Origin: Heliocidaris tuberculata
Lineage: Eukaryota > Echinodermata > Echinoidea > Camarodonta > Echinometridae
Assembly: GCA_025618425.1 (NCBI GenBank)
Contig: CM046836.1
Location: 13,028,074-13,092,073, forward strand
Reading direction: 5' to 3'
DNA length: 64,000 nucleotides
Shown here: positions 22,528-33,789 of the stretch, one piece after another
How positions within the stretch are numbered: position 1 is the stretch's first letter
Layout: each line of letters begins with the position of its first letter
Notes under the pieces: model-generated
Told to the model about the DNA's origin: nothing
Seen by the model: the letters and a program-made list of their open reading frames with translations, nothing else
Database searches by the model: none
Translations under genes and position numbers: made by a program

Positions 22528-22975
22528 TTCATTCAGCAAGAGAGACCGGTAGGCCCCTATGACGCGAATGGCCCCTCAGAGGCTTGTTTCACGCAAATCA
22601 TTCACCAAGTAAGACCGGTGGGCCACTATGACACGAATGGCCCCTCAGTGGCTTGATTCACCCGGTTCATTCACCAAGTAAGACCGGTGGGCCCTGGCCT
22701 ATGACAGGATGGCCCCTCAATGGCTTGATTCACCCAATTCATTAACCAAGTAAGACTGGTGGGCCCCTATGACAGGATAGCCCCTCAATGGCTTGATTCA
22801 CCCAATTTATTTACCAAGTAAGACCGGTGGGCCCCTATGACAGGATGGCCCCTCAATGGCTTGATTCACCCAATTCATTCACCAAGTAACACCGGTGGGC
22901 CCCTATGACAGGATGGCCCCTCAATGGCTTGATTCACTAATTCATTCACCAAGTAAGACCCGTTGGCCCCTAGTT
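22528..22975 (+). repeat. ~65-bp minisatellite, about seven copies
   Basis: The unit contains ACCAAGTAAGACCGGTGGGC, CCCTATGACA, GGATGGCCCCTCAATGG and CTTGATTCACCCAATTCATT. Central copies are almost identical and outer copies diverged. A further partial copy is at about 23,150-23,245. The same single module (TAAGACCGGTG-CCCCTAG) occurs once in unit 1 near 19,127, so the array grew inside unit 2. Confidence 0.85.
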
Positions 22976-23246
22976 TCCGAACACAAACCCTTGGTCAGTC
23001 AAAACGCGTAACAGAGTGTCTGACCCGAGACTACCATAGGCTCTGTATTATAATGACCAGACCAGTATTAACCTGGGTTAGGCTTCTCTCAAGACAGAAT
23101 GATTTTCTAATAAAGTGTCAAATAAGGGTCTGTGCTTGCAGAATAGTTGGCCCCCATGACACGAATGGCCTCTCAATGGCTTGATCCATGCGATTCATTC
23201 ATCAAGTAAGACCGGTGAGCCCCTGTGACACGAGTGGCCCCTCGGG

Positions 23247-23520
23247 TTAAAACTATACATCTATTCCAGACTGCGGGAGTAGATGTATAGTTGTATAGTT
23301 TCTTGTGTTCTGATTGGTTAAAACTATACATCTACTCAACAGCGGTACGGATGAATAGTTGCTCGTATTTATGGCACTTTGGCCCTCTTACTGTACAACT
23401 ATGCAACCATGCATGTGTAGTTGCTAACAGTTGCACAGTTGTATAGTTGTATAGTTTCCTGTGTTCTGATTGGTCAAAACTATACATCTACTCGACAGTT
23501 GTATAGTTGTATAGTTTGGC
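23247..23520 (+). repeat. Inverted/tandem hairpin repeat
   Basis: AAAACTATACATCTA and its reverse complement TAGATGTATAGTT face each other at 23,251-23,300. They recur with TTGTGTTCTGATTGGT spacers at about 23,330 and 23,480; transcripts could fold into hairpins. Confidence 0.7.
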
Positions 23521-23806
23521 ATGTTTATGTCGTTTTCCGCCCGTCATACCCTCGGCGCTACTGCACTGATGTCAACGACATTTCTGTTGGTCACTGGGCT
23601 TCATTCTTTGTCGAACTTGTTGACAAAAACAGACCTTGGAGCGACTGCCAACTGATGTGGAATATATAAATTTCCACGGTTTTCTTTCTATAAAAGCTTG
23701 ATTTCTTTACACAGAGGTATACACTAACATTGACTAAAATCTAGAGTGAGTGACCCCGGTTCTAATATACAATTGGCATTAATTGGTGTATACTGAAATT
23801 GAGCGA

Positions 23807-23935
23807 ATGATGAATCGAGCAGTGTGTTTGTGTTTCTTCATCACCTTGGTCCTGTTCAGCTCCAGCTACGGCCAACGTAGGCGCCGGCCACCGACAGGTA
23901 TAAGACAACTGCACGGTTTTTCCAATGTCAATCAG
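23807..23935 (+). CDS. Peptide gene B exon 1
   Basis: 43 codons ending NVNQ before GTAAGATGAA, a donor context identical to copy A. Confidence 0.78.
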
Positions 23936-24515
23936 GTAAGATGAAGCTGCGTGATAAAACTATAAAATCTACATAAATAATATACGAATATATAATGAAT
24001 ACTACACTGAGATATCACAAACAGGGACATCTGTAAAGCATTTTGATTGGAGAAAGGGTGGGGATGCCCTTTACCCTAGCTAGGAGGGGGAGAGCAAAAA
24101 AGAGGAAAAGGAAAAGAGAGAGGAGAAAGTACGAAAAAGGGATATGAAAGGACCCCTTCGTATAATATCTGGCCTTGTTAATTCGCATATCATTCACCGA
24201 GTCCGGCCAGTGTACCCCCCCCCCCCCATTGATTTCAGAGGTTTTATTCAGTTAGAAATGTGCCCCCTCCCCCGCTTGAATAATCCTAGATCCGCCATTG
24301 AGAACTTATCTAATCGTCCTCTTAACAGTATCAAGTGAATATCAAACTAAAGGTTGTTAATTATGTATTTTTGTTTTCTCTCTCCCTCTCTCCTTTTGCT
24401 TGCCTTACAGCCAGCTGAGAGAGAAAAGGAGAGCTTCCCCCTTCCTCGAAAGATGAAGAGAGAAGCTGAAGGTATTTGGAGCCGGCGACGTCCTCAGAGA
24501 TCACCGCACTATTAG
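23807..24515 (+). CDS. Secreted cationic peptide precursor, copy B
   Basis: A two-exon gene (23807-23935 and 24411-24515; donor GTAAGA, acceptor CTTACAG, phase 0) encodes a 77-aa precursor, the closest relative of copy A. The signal peptide is about 1-22 (ending SSSYG) and is followed by QRRRRPP, a far more basic N-terminal propeptide than in A. Exon 2 starts PAEREKESFPLPRKMKREAE and ends IWSRRRPQRSPHY. The first KR of copy A is changed to ER here, while the KR before EAE is kept, giving a predicted 17-residue C-terminal peptide with Trp. The 5' flank is clearly similar to copy A for about 80 bases. Function is unknown. Confidence 0.8.
24411..24515 (+). CDS. Peptide gene B exon 2
   Basis: 34 codons plus TAG, with a long CT-rich tract before the acceptor. 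Nucleotide identity to copy A exon 2 is high, including the stop. Confidence 0.8.
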   Translation, partial: PAEREKESFPLPRKMKREAEGIWSRRRPQRSPHY

Positions 24516-24601
24516 ACAGACACGGAAAACAGAAGAGCCTTCATCGACCCAATATCTCAAGAAAGACAGCAAACATTTCGCGTTACCACCATTAACAAAA
24601 T

Positions 24602-24607
24602 AATAAA
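24602..24607 (+). promoter_or_regulatory. Poly(A) signal of peptide gene B
   Basis: AATAAA lies 86 bases after the stop, at a place matching copy A. Confidence 0.65.
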
Positions 24608-24959
24608 TGATATATTAGGGGGGGGGGGGGGAATGGGAGCGGGAATCGATTTAGCTCCCGAGAGCTCCAAAATAGCTCTGGTAAACTACGCCCTCAACTT
24701 AATAGACAAAACTCAGTGCGTGAAGTGTTTTGTTTAGAATTGGAAATTCAAAGCGAGCTCCAGTGATTAACAAGTACTTTTCTAAAACACATTTTAAAAA
24801 GGGAAAACGTCAATATATAATGATGTTACTGACCGTCAAAATGGATGGGCTTAACATTTTATACATATTTTTTTTTAAACATTACTCTTTTCTAACATGA
24901 TATATTATGATCAGATTTGTGTTATTAATAAGACATCAAACATCAAAATTGTTGAATGG

Positions 24960-25490
24960 TGCCTTAAAGCTCATAGACAGTGTCGGTAGCAAAAATCATA
25001 CTGGCAAGAAACTTATCTAACATAGTCACATACTATTCTCCTTTTATCATAAGGCACATGTACGAGATTATTTAACATTCCATTCACGATTTCGAACAAA
25101 TTTTAGTGTAAATATCTGTAAGAAACGCTTGGTAACGGTTTTTCACTGCCACACGCTGAGACCATATCCACCGAAGGTTCCCCACACAATAAACCCAGCG
25201 CTTCGCACTATGTGTAGCGTATTCTATAACACACAGCAATCCTCGTGTGAGTAATGTGTGTGGCCGTTGTTCGAATTTACATCCCCTCTTTTTTGGGCCA
25301 GGGATTTTTATTCTTTTCACCTCTAATTCGATAAATATTTCACTTGAGGAGCAAAAAAACTTCACAGCATCTTAGTTATGTTAGTACCCTGCTATTTATT
25401 TAGTAAAATCAAAGAAATCTCTCGAAAAGTTTTTGAGGGCTTCCCAAAACTATCTAATACCTTTAAGCTTTTTGACTTTGGCGGATGGTG
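24960..25490 (+). repeat. 3' flank of peptide gene B, duplicated at 33.8-34.3 kb
   Basis: Blocks shared in order with 33,790-34,320 include AAAGCTCAT-ACAG, AAATATCTGTAAG-AA, CTTAGT-TGTTAGTA-C-TGCTATTTAT and GAGGGCTT-CCAAAACT. Confidence 0.65.
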
Positions 25491-26273
25491 TACTCTTGTA
25501 TCGTGTATAATTATGCGTGCATAGTGTAATAAAAAGTTGCATAATATACATGTATATGTGAGTTTGGATTCATTCTTTTCATATCCCCTTTGTTTGTAGT
25601 GAGGGAGAGAGAGAGAGAGACAGAGAGACAGAGAGAAAGAGGGGAGGAGGAAGAGAGGGCATATAATTATGTTCGTGTGAATGTGTTGAAGTTTGTGCGA
25701 GGTGTTTGGGTGGGTGGGTGGTTGCGATAGAAAGTTATCGTTTATTCCTACCGTCTTAAATTTTCCTCTTTCGTGAAATTTGGTTTCTGATTGTGTTTGT
25801 AAATTAAGGGAAATAGCAAAATCACCAACAAATGTATATGATATTGTGAGAGAAATGTATCACTCGGTGTTTATTTCTGTTACTCATATCGAAATCCCAA
25901 ACACTTTTGCATTGATATTTCTTACAAGCCCTCGAAATTTTGAACATTACCCTTGATCACAGGTAGTCGTTTACCTGTTTACAGTAACTGGACTGGCCCA
26001 GGCCATAATGCCTAACTCATGTCGGAATATCCAAGTACTATCCTAAATAAAAATGCATACACACAATTTTTATGAATAATAGTCCTCTGAAATAGGGTTG
26101 CAAGGGATAGATATCACCCTTTCATTCGCCCTATTCACAGATTTATCGACAAAAGAACAGGTTTAGCAGGGTTGGTATTTAATATGGTTTCTATATGCTA
26201 TTGTGGCATGGAATTATTGTGCTTACATATTGACACAAGCTATCATTCGGAACGTAAGCTAAACCAAAGACAG

Positions 26274-26301
26274 GTTGCGAGAGAGCGAAAGAGCGAGAGA
26301 G

Positions 26302-26342
<41 letters not shown>
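26274..26342 (+). repeat. (GA)n microsatellite
   Basis: GAGAGCGA units become a pure GA run of about 34 bp, at the position of GA runs in the other duplication units. Confidence 0.9.
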
Positions 26343-26348
<6 letters not shown>

Positions 26349-27531
26349 AACCAACAAACAAGGTACACTACCGATTTCAATCCATTGCTATTCGTACACA
26401 CCTTCCTTCATGTCCTTCGTCGAACTTGTTCCATACTGACAAAAACCTGGATCTTTAGACTGATGTGGAAGACATGTCAACGTTCTTAAAAAGCTTCCAT
26501 CTTCAGACATAGTTGTAAATAAAATGCAGGTCCATGAGAAGTAGTGAAGATATGTGCCCAATGCATAAGCGCCCCCCGACCCCCGCCCGAAGACATATGA
26601 CAATCTCGGGTCCGTCCCTGAAAAGAATATTACAACGTCAAAAGGTCAGTATGTCCTTTGACTGTTTGAGAAAACGAAGATGGTCCACTCCATTACAAAG
26701 ATAGTTGCATTTTATTTTTTTGTTCCTGTCATACATAATGTACAAAAGAAAAGAAAAGAAGGGCGGGCTCAAGGGGGTGGAGAGATCATGGTGATTAGCC
26801 AGCACGATCCAAGATTCCTAAATACTTTATTTTTACTGTTGGTGACTTAGACAACCTTCCCTTTAAAAATCACAGAAAACTGCATTCATATATCTGTTTA
26901 TAATAAACTAATTCAAAGTATGCTCTCAGAAAGGGTTAGTATATTATCACCCCTTAATCAGCATCATTCACTAGTTCCTCCTATGCTATCTATTCATGGC
27001 CTCGAAGTACGTACCTTTGTATTTAATCAGTTGTACGCCATTGCCACAGGCGCTCTCTTGGAACATGAGTTTAACCAATTTGAAAAAGAGAGCGAACAAT
27101 AATCTTGATAAAATGGAAGAGATAGAGAAAGAGAGGGAGAGAGAGAGAGAGAGAGAGGGGGGGGGGATAACAAGTTCTGATAATGCGAGGGCATGCTATT
27201 TGGTGCAACTTTTATGATAGAAAAGTTCCACCAGTATTTCCCAGTCATTCCTCAGTGCGTGCATGAGCCATAGTTGAATAGCACGTTTACCGTGGTTGAC
27301 TAATAACGTTCAAACTTTAGACAACGACCTTGGTTGAACTGGTCTAATCAAGGAGTTGTTCTGTGATAACTCCTTGGTCCAGTCAGGATACATTTCGGAT
27401 CTCAAACCGGTCAGGGGGAAAGATCAAGCTTCGTAGATTGCGGCACTTCTAGATCTTGACTGAAATTCAGCTGTGTAAAGGCATTTCAAACTATTGCAGG
27501 TGATATTTCAGTGATCGAAATTGAAAGAATT

Positions 27532-27663
27532 ATGAAGCGAGGGGCGCTTTTGTGTTTGCTGGTAACAATGCTTCTGTTGAGGTTCAGTTATGGCCAGGGT
27601 CCACCAAATATACAGAACGGACTCAGGGGAGGGCCAGTGAGACATGCTCTCCAACGAGATCAG
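27532..27663 (+). CDS. Peptide gene C exon 1
   Basis: 44 codons; ATCGAAATTGAAAGAATTATG before and at the start resembles the A/B start context with one changed base in the first ATG. Confidence 0.7.
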
Positions 27664-27682
27664 GTAAGGCTTAGGCCAGTTA

Positions 27683-27738
<56 letters not shown>

Positions 27739-27758
27739 GGATGAATTCAAATTATATG

Positions 27759-27812
<54 letters not shown>

Positions 27813-27894
27813 CATTTATTTTATATAGTTACATATGTTACTCATCTTCATGATTTATTATAGCAAATGTATTTATCCGCTTTACTGATCATGA

Positions 27895-27941
<47 letters not shown>

Positions 27942-29060
27942 CATGTATTTTGCAACCCCTGCAATTATGTCAACAAAATGGAATTCAGTAAGGAGGATTA
28001 ATGAATTTAGCTACGAAAATAATATCTCTCATGCTATTCATTTCTCGTATTACATAATAATTCGCGTGGTATATGCGAATTTTTATCAATTTTGTTAAAA
28101 GTTCATGGGAAAGGCTCACTGATCTCATCTATTGTCTTATATTCTATTCAAAATAAGCTCAGACAGAAATAAAAATCAGCATCAAGTAACATTCCGCTAA
28201 CATATTCCCAGACTATAGCCGTTTAAAGGCATAACTTTTGCAGTGAATAAGTTCTCTGCCCCCTTCCATGCCTCTACGTAACTCGGAGTATAATAAATAG
28301 TAATAATAATAGTAATAATGATAATGATAATGATAATGATATTGATGATGATGATAACAATAATAATTACAAAAATAATATTAATGGTGATAACAATAAT
28401 AATAGTAATCATAATAACAATTATAATAATAGTAGTAGTAGTAGTAGTAGTAGTAATAATAATAATAATAACAATAATAATAATAATAATTATAATACTA
28501 ATAATGATAATAATAACAATAATAATAATAATAAAAATAATAATAATGATAATAATAACAATAATAAATCAAGACAGATTATGTCAACAGATATTGATTT
28601 CTTCGATTTACAAACTTGAAAATTGTAAAAGAACAGCGGTATAGTTTGAACGTTAGCTATCTTCCATTCTCCAGTACATATATTTCTAATTTCGAAGTGT
28701 ATTGAGTGTATATTATATTGTTATTGATCAGTTGATATAATGATTTTAAAACCCTTTCAGTACCTCGCCTTACCTCTGACGACTCAACAACAGTTATTAA
28801 ATCTGAATATTAACGCGATTAACTACACATCAACCATGTCAGAAACTATGCAACTTCATTTCGGTCCGTCTTATAATTATATTCTTTATAACATCTTAAA
28901 TGTAAGGAAAGTCAAACTATAACTTCCTCTTTATTTTGTTTGTTTTCTTTGCGGACAGCCAATTAAGACGGAAATGAAGTTGTCGCCACTTCTCCTAAAG
29001 ATGAAAAAAGAAGCTGAGGATGTTCTTGCCCGACGTCATAAGAGATCACCAAACAATTAA
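27532..29060 (+). CDS. Secreted peptide precursor, diverged copy C
   Basis: A two-exon gene (27532-27663 and 28959-29060; donor GTAAGG, acceptor GGACAG, phase 0) encodes 77 aa. The signal peptide is about 1-21, ending FSYG, followed by Gln as in A and B. The middle is Gly/Pro/Asn-rich and differs from the other copies. Exon 2 starts PIKTEMKLSPLLLKMKKEAE and ends with ARRHKRSPNN. The Trp of the mature region is replaced by Leu, KR becomes KK before EAE, and a new KR precedes SPNN. The intron is about 1.3 kb, swollen by TA and TAA microsatellites. No AATAAA is obvious close by. It could be a functionally diverged copy or one losing constraint. Confidence 0.72.
27686..27935. repeat. Three (TA)n arrays in peptide gene C intron
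   Basis: TA runs at about 27,688-27,736, 27,763-27,810 and 27,897-27,932 are separated by short AT-rich spacers. They are self-complementary and could form cruciforms. Confidence 0.9.
28290..28568 (+). repeat. (TAA)n/(TGA)n/(TAG)n compound microsatellite
   Basis: About 280 bp of trinucleotide units; Ile/Met-rich frames over it are artefacts. Confidence 0.9.
28959..29060 (+). CDS. Peptide gene C exon 2
   Basis: 33 codons plus TAA. It aligns without gaps to the first 20 residues of exon 2 of copy A, including PLLLKMK-EAE. Confidence 0.75.
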   Translation, partial: PIKTEMKLSPLLLKMKKEAEDVLARRHKRSPNN

Positions 29061-32000
29061 GGGAGAGAGAAATGGAGATGGGAAATTGCATTGTTATTTG
29101 AATTCCTTATAGACACATTTGTGAATGCAGGAATTGGCTCACTTTTCTAAGCGCACTTTTTAACAATATTGCCTGAATCATTAGGTTTCTAATGAAAACG
29201 TTAAAATGTTACTTTATGTCACTTAAATGAACTTGTGTTATATGGTTTTCAGATTGTAATCATGCAGTAATTCAATAGGAGCATGTAAAAGGAGCTTGTG
29301 TATTCCAGGGTCATACGTCTATTACATCATGAAATATTTTAGTATACACTGTATTACTGCGTTATATTAGGCATTTAACTATCATAATTCATAATAATTA
29401 TCATAAGTTAAATCTTCAACTATGCAGTTATTGAAGGTTCTGGGATTGTTTTTTTTTATGGAGCAATATAATACTCTATGATTTTATCAGTTACCCATTC
29501 GGGGAGGGGATATTAAAGATACAAACGTAAAAGTAAGAATGCAACTTTTGATAATCACCACCAATCTATAATTCAATTCATGTATACAATTAATTCCAGT
29601 GAATATATCTACTAGTGCCCCTCAGCCCGATGACGATCATGAGTTATGAGTTCAATTGATATTGTTAACATTTTATCTCATTTTCAGCCTTAAAAGTGGA
29701 AGGGATCAAATATACTTGATACACGCTACTAGAAATCACCACAACAAAACTAGAAAAATCGTCTGCAAGAATAGAATTTAATTGGCAAAGGATTGACAAC
29801 GTAACCATGAATGATAGGTAGATTCTGTTGCCAACTTGTGATATAAATGAATGAATTGACTACGGTCAATGTGAAACGTCGCACAATTTGTATTGAATCA
29901 GAATAAATCAATCAATCCCTCAAGGTATCTAAGCTCAACTACACCACCCACATAATATATGCCACAAGTTAGATGTAATTTAAAAATAACCTCTATCGCG
30001 AAATGTATTTAAATAAGAATTTAGATGTAACCAATATTTAAGCCAATCATATTGAGCCAGATTATGAAAAAAAAAATCATTTAAAACAGAGAAAGCATCA
30101 ACAATAGAAGGCGCACTAGTGGATATTATGCTTCAGATATATAAGCCGATACTGGAAAATTTATGAAAATTACCTAAATGGTACCCGTTGAAAAACAAAT
30201 AACATTCTTCATTCTTTGCAGCAATCATTGGCACTTGTACCTTTTTGTTCCCCATCTAAAATTCCTCCACATAATCGAGTCACAATTTTGGTTAATTATA
30301 CATCTAAGCTGCATTCAATCTATTTGTCAACCCATGAATCATGACGTTTTTCGGTGTCGTATGGCGCCTTCATGTCAAGCTTGTTTAGCCTTGTAAACTG
30401 AAAGGCGCCAGGTACGCTGTGTTCACACTATAAATCTAATTACATTCTACAAGTGGTTGGTTGGTTGGTCTTACTGCAAGGTGCCAGGTATGCTGTGTTC
30501 ACACTCGATTTCTAGTTACATTCTACAAGTGCTTAAAACATGCCTGTGCATATTTTATTCGATTTTTGTTATCATATTACCACTGATTATATATACACTG
30601 GTATTTTTTTCTTGGAGAACAGAAAGATAAGGAATCAAATTGATTTTTTAAAATGTTAATATACTTGGGCTATGATATATATGCAACAATCTGTCGATTT
30701 TTCCCATTTCTACCATGATGACCCCCCCCCCTCCCCCGCCCCCAATAATTTATATGCATTTGCATTTAGCACTCTTACCTTGAGATAAAATTGTCATTAT
30801 TTTTTTCATAAATAAAATGATCTTAAGGAAAAGGAGACGTAACAAACTGTTTTGATGCTATTTAATGTTCGCGCACAAATTTACTTCTTATTTTGTTTGT
30901 AAGTTAAAACGAAGAAACGGTTTTCAAAAATTTTGAACTGCTAAGTATATATGCTTGAATTTCAAACCGTTCATTACTTATCCCAGATATTCATGGTCAA
31001 TTCGAAGATATTTGTTTATCCATACTATGCATACTTTACTATTTCCAATATTCTAGTATGCCTGACGATTGTATTAAGTTGATAGCCTTACTCTAGCTTG
31101 GATCAGACCAAAATAGCAAGGAAAATGATACTTTCGATATCAATTATGTCCAGTATGCAATGATACTTGGCAAGTTATTGGACGCGAAACCACCTAATAC
31201 CCTGAATTGCCCTTGTGTGAATAGAGTCCTTGATAACTCCCATTACATGGCAAACCATGGACACAAAATTGTAGCTTTACGTTTTCTAAATTTGTGTTTT
31301 TTTCCTGTTCTAAAAACAAGATAGTTTTGTTGCAGCGGACGGATCGCTGAATTTTTCGGGTCATTTGCCCTGAATGGTTATTATTCTTTTGAATAAAAAT
31401 ATCTGCCTTTGTTCCCTTTTGACAAAAAAGAAAAACGAAATTGGGCAAAAACATGTTCAATAAAACCTAGTCAGCAAAGTGTACCATTATTGTGATATTT
31501 GATGAATTCGGGAAGGCTAAGCCCTGTATACTAAAAGGAAACCTTACTGTGTTAAGAATCTGCTATGGTATCATACATTGTGTATAAAAATGATTTAGTG
31601 TACGCAGCTTTATAGGAAGAGCTATACACATGCACAGGCATACGTTTAAATCTGTTATTTTGTTTATCCTTGACCTAGATCCTGGATTTTAAAGTTCATT
31701 TTTAAATAAGATACAAGTTATATATTTTATATCATGTATGCAGTTAAACATGCAATGTTACTGCATGGATGATTATGTTACATAATCTCAATATTTCATG
31801 CAGCCAATTGATTATTCAAGGTATTATATTTTTGTGTGAGTAGACTAGACAGGCATGCATAAAGATATTTGATATTGAGCTGTAAAATAAACGATGTAAG
31901 CCTTTTGCAGTCCTTGATATTGTGAAAGAAAGTGAAGTAATATCATTATTAATGACTCTGTAAATAAGAGATATTTCAAACAAACTGTAACATCCGAAAA

Positions 32001-32174
32001 TGGTTAGAAGCATCGATCATTAAAGCATGACCAAAGTCAAACATCATTGTCCAAATATTGTGGTGCTTCATTGTGTGGTACTGTGAAAGACTCAGAAAAC
32101 ACGCCCCCTGTATATTGACTTTATGTGTACAATTAGTATGCAACTCCCTTCAACCAATTCCTCACATGTGTACT
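29061..32174. other. Intergenic DNA
   Basis: No gene recognised on either strand. A CTGCAAGGTGCCAGGTA(T/C)GCTG-type short direct repeat occurs at about 30,400-30,500. Confidence 0.6.
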
Positions 32175-32692
32175 CTTGGAAATTTTCCATTTGGTCCACT
32201 GCAAATTTGTCCAATTCTTAATTCGTCTCATCGCATTTAATCTAATATTTGTTCTCCACGGAATATACACATCAATTCGTCGACTTTCACTTTGTCCAGT
32301 TGTCAGTTCAACTAATTCCTGTTTTGGACATTATAGTCTAATCAGCAGTTGGTCGGATACCCTTTTGATCTCCTTACGTACTTGGTCTAATATCCATACG
32401 GCCGACCGAAAAATGCTGGCAAAGGCCACAGAAGCTGAAGATTACACCAAATATGCAGCGGACGAAACGATTAGTAGCCCAACTCGTCATTAAGCCAAAT
32501 GATAATTAGACAATAGCAAAATTGAACAAACCGATGATTAAACCTAATGAATAATAATACTTAATGGGTGTAGACAAATGTAACAGACCAGTTGCACATT
32601 GGACAAACTGGGTATAGACGAAATGGGATTAGCTGAGTTGGATACGAGACGAATTGGCATTGTACCAAAAGGCAACAAACAGCTCTATTTAC
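32175..32692. mobile_element. Fold-back (TU-like) array
   Basis: The left arm (about 32,187-32,400) has CATTTGGTCC, AATTTGTCC, AATTCGTCTCAT and TTGGTCTAAT units. The right arm (about 32,480-32,690) carries their complements, ending GAGACGAATTGGCATTGTACC, which mirrors the left end. It uses the same repeat vocabulary as 5337-6574 and 11,425-11,662. Confidence 0.7.
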
Positions 32693-33142
32693 TCATAATG
32701 TCCTAACAAAATCATTATAATTTTATAACGATATAACTATTATATCATATTAAACTTATGACTCGTAAGGTTCTTCTGTCTTTAAAGGTTTTTTCCCGCC
32801 TTTTCTTTGAATTATCCTTCATTTTGGTTGTTCGATGACATAACTATAAGTTTGGGCGATAGAATTTGAATCTTGCGTTCTTTACCAGTCACCATGACAT
32901 TCCACACACAGTCGCGTTAATAAATACATTAATAATGGTAAAGCAACTCCCCAAATGTCAATTTTAGGCTTCTTCCTTTCTTCCAGTTATGCTCTTGTTT
33001 ATTTCGTTGTTGTTTGCGTTTCCCCATTTCCGTTTGTCTTTTGTTCAATTATATGATTTGGTATCATTATTGACAAATTGTGTTATTGTTTTAGGTATTT
33101 TAATAATTCCCCATACACATGCCACTGAAGAAAGGTCCCCTT

Positions 33143-33215
33143 TACAACAACAGCAACAACAGTAGCAGCAGCAACAACAACAACAGCAACAACAACAACA
33201 GCAACAACAACAACT
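33143..33215 (+). repeat. (CAA)n / (CAG)n microsatellite
   Basis: CAACAACAGCAA-type units of about 70 bp with no splice signals or flanking coding frame. Confidence 0.9.
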
Positions 33216-33524
33216 AATAAATAAAATGAAATAAAAACAAAATATATATTTAGATAAAATATATTCTTAGATGAAAAGGAAAGGCAGGTATTAAAAAATC
33301 AACAAATTAAAGATGGCGTGCTATCTGAAAAAGGGATAATGCCGACTGGATGAGGAAAAGCTAAAACTCCGGCCTCTCCCATTTTTCCTTCCGAAAATAA
33401 ATTAAGTAACGTGTACTAAATCATTGATCAAAAGTCTGCTCATGGGGGCGGCGTCGCTGAAACATTCTTGATGGGGAAGGAAGCGTTCCGACATTTGCTC
33501 CGGGGACGATTGCTCCGAGCTTTT

Positions 33525-33602
33525 TTTGTTTTTTGTTTTTTGTTTTTTGTTTTTTGTTTTTTGTTTTTTGTTTTTGTTTGTTTGTTTGTTTGTTTGTTTT
33601 TT
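33525..33602 (+). repeat. (TTTTTTG)n then (TTTG)n
   Basis: About seven heptamer units pass into TTTG units; the frames across it are simple-repeat artefacts. Confidence 0.9.
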
Positions 33603-33789
33603 TGTCAAAGATGTAGGATTATGGTTAGGGTAGGTGTAGTGTTCGGTCCCCCGGTGAAGTTAGAAATTCGGTTGATATTGACCACAGAGCAATGTCGGCG
33701 GAGCATCTTTCGTGCAACCAGGGAAGGAATGGAGTGGACAAGCAACATAAAAGGGGCATTGATTTTGCCTCTTCTGCCGACATGTACCT

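Larger units (their letters stand above)
21690..25730 (+). repeat. Segmental duplication unit 2 (carries peptide gene B)
   Basis: It begins around CCAAGCACTTTTGCATGATA, shared with unit 3 at 25,893, and keeps the landmark order of unit 1. It is lengthened by minisatellite (22.5-23.0 kb) and hairpin repeat (23.25-23.5 kb) insertions, and ends with ATACATGTATATG plus a GA run like unit 1. Confidence 0.75.
25850..29060 (+). repeat. Segmental duplication unit 3 (carries peptide gene C)
   Basis: It opens with GTATCACTCGGTGTTTAT (unit 1: GTGTCACTCGGCGTTTAC), then CCCAAACACTTTTGCATTGA, GGAATATCCAAGTACT and CGCCCTATTCACAGATT, in the same order as units 1 and 2. Similarity fades towards the gene, so this is the most diverged unit. 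Confidence 0.65.

Noticed and set aside
32176..32493. 105-codon plus-strand frame
   Set aside because: It lies entirely in the fold-back repeat array.
33143..33215. Poly-Gln coding exon from CAA/CAG repeat
   Set aside because: No flanking open coding sequence or splice sites; simple microsatellite.
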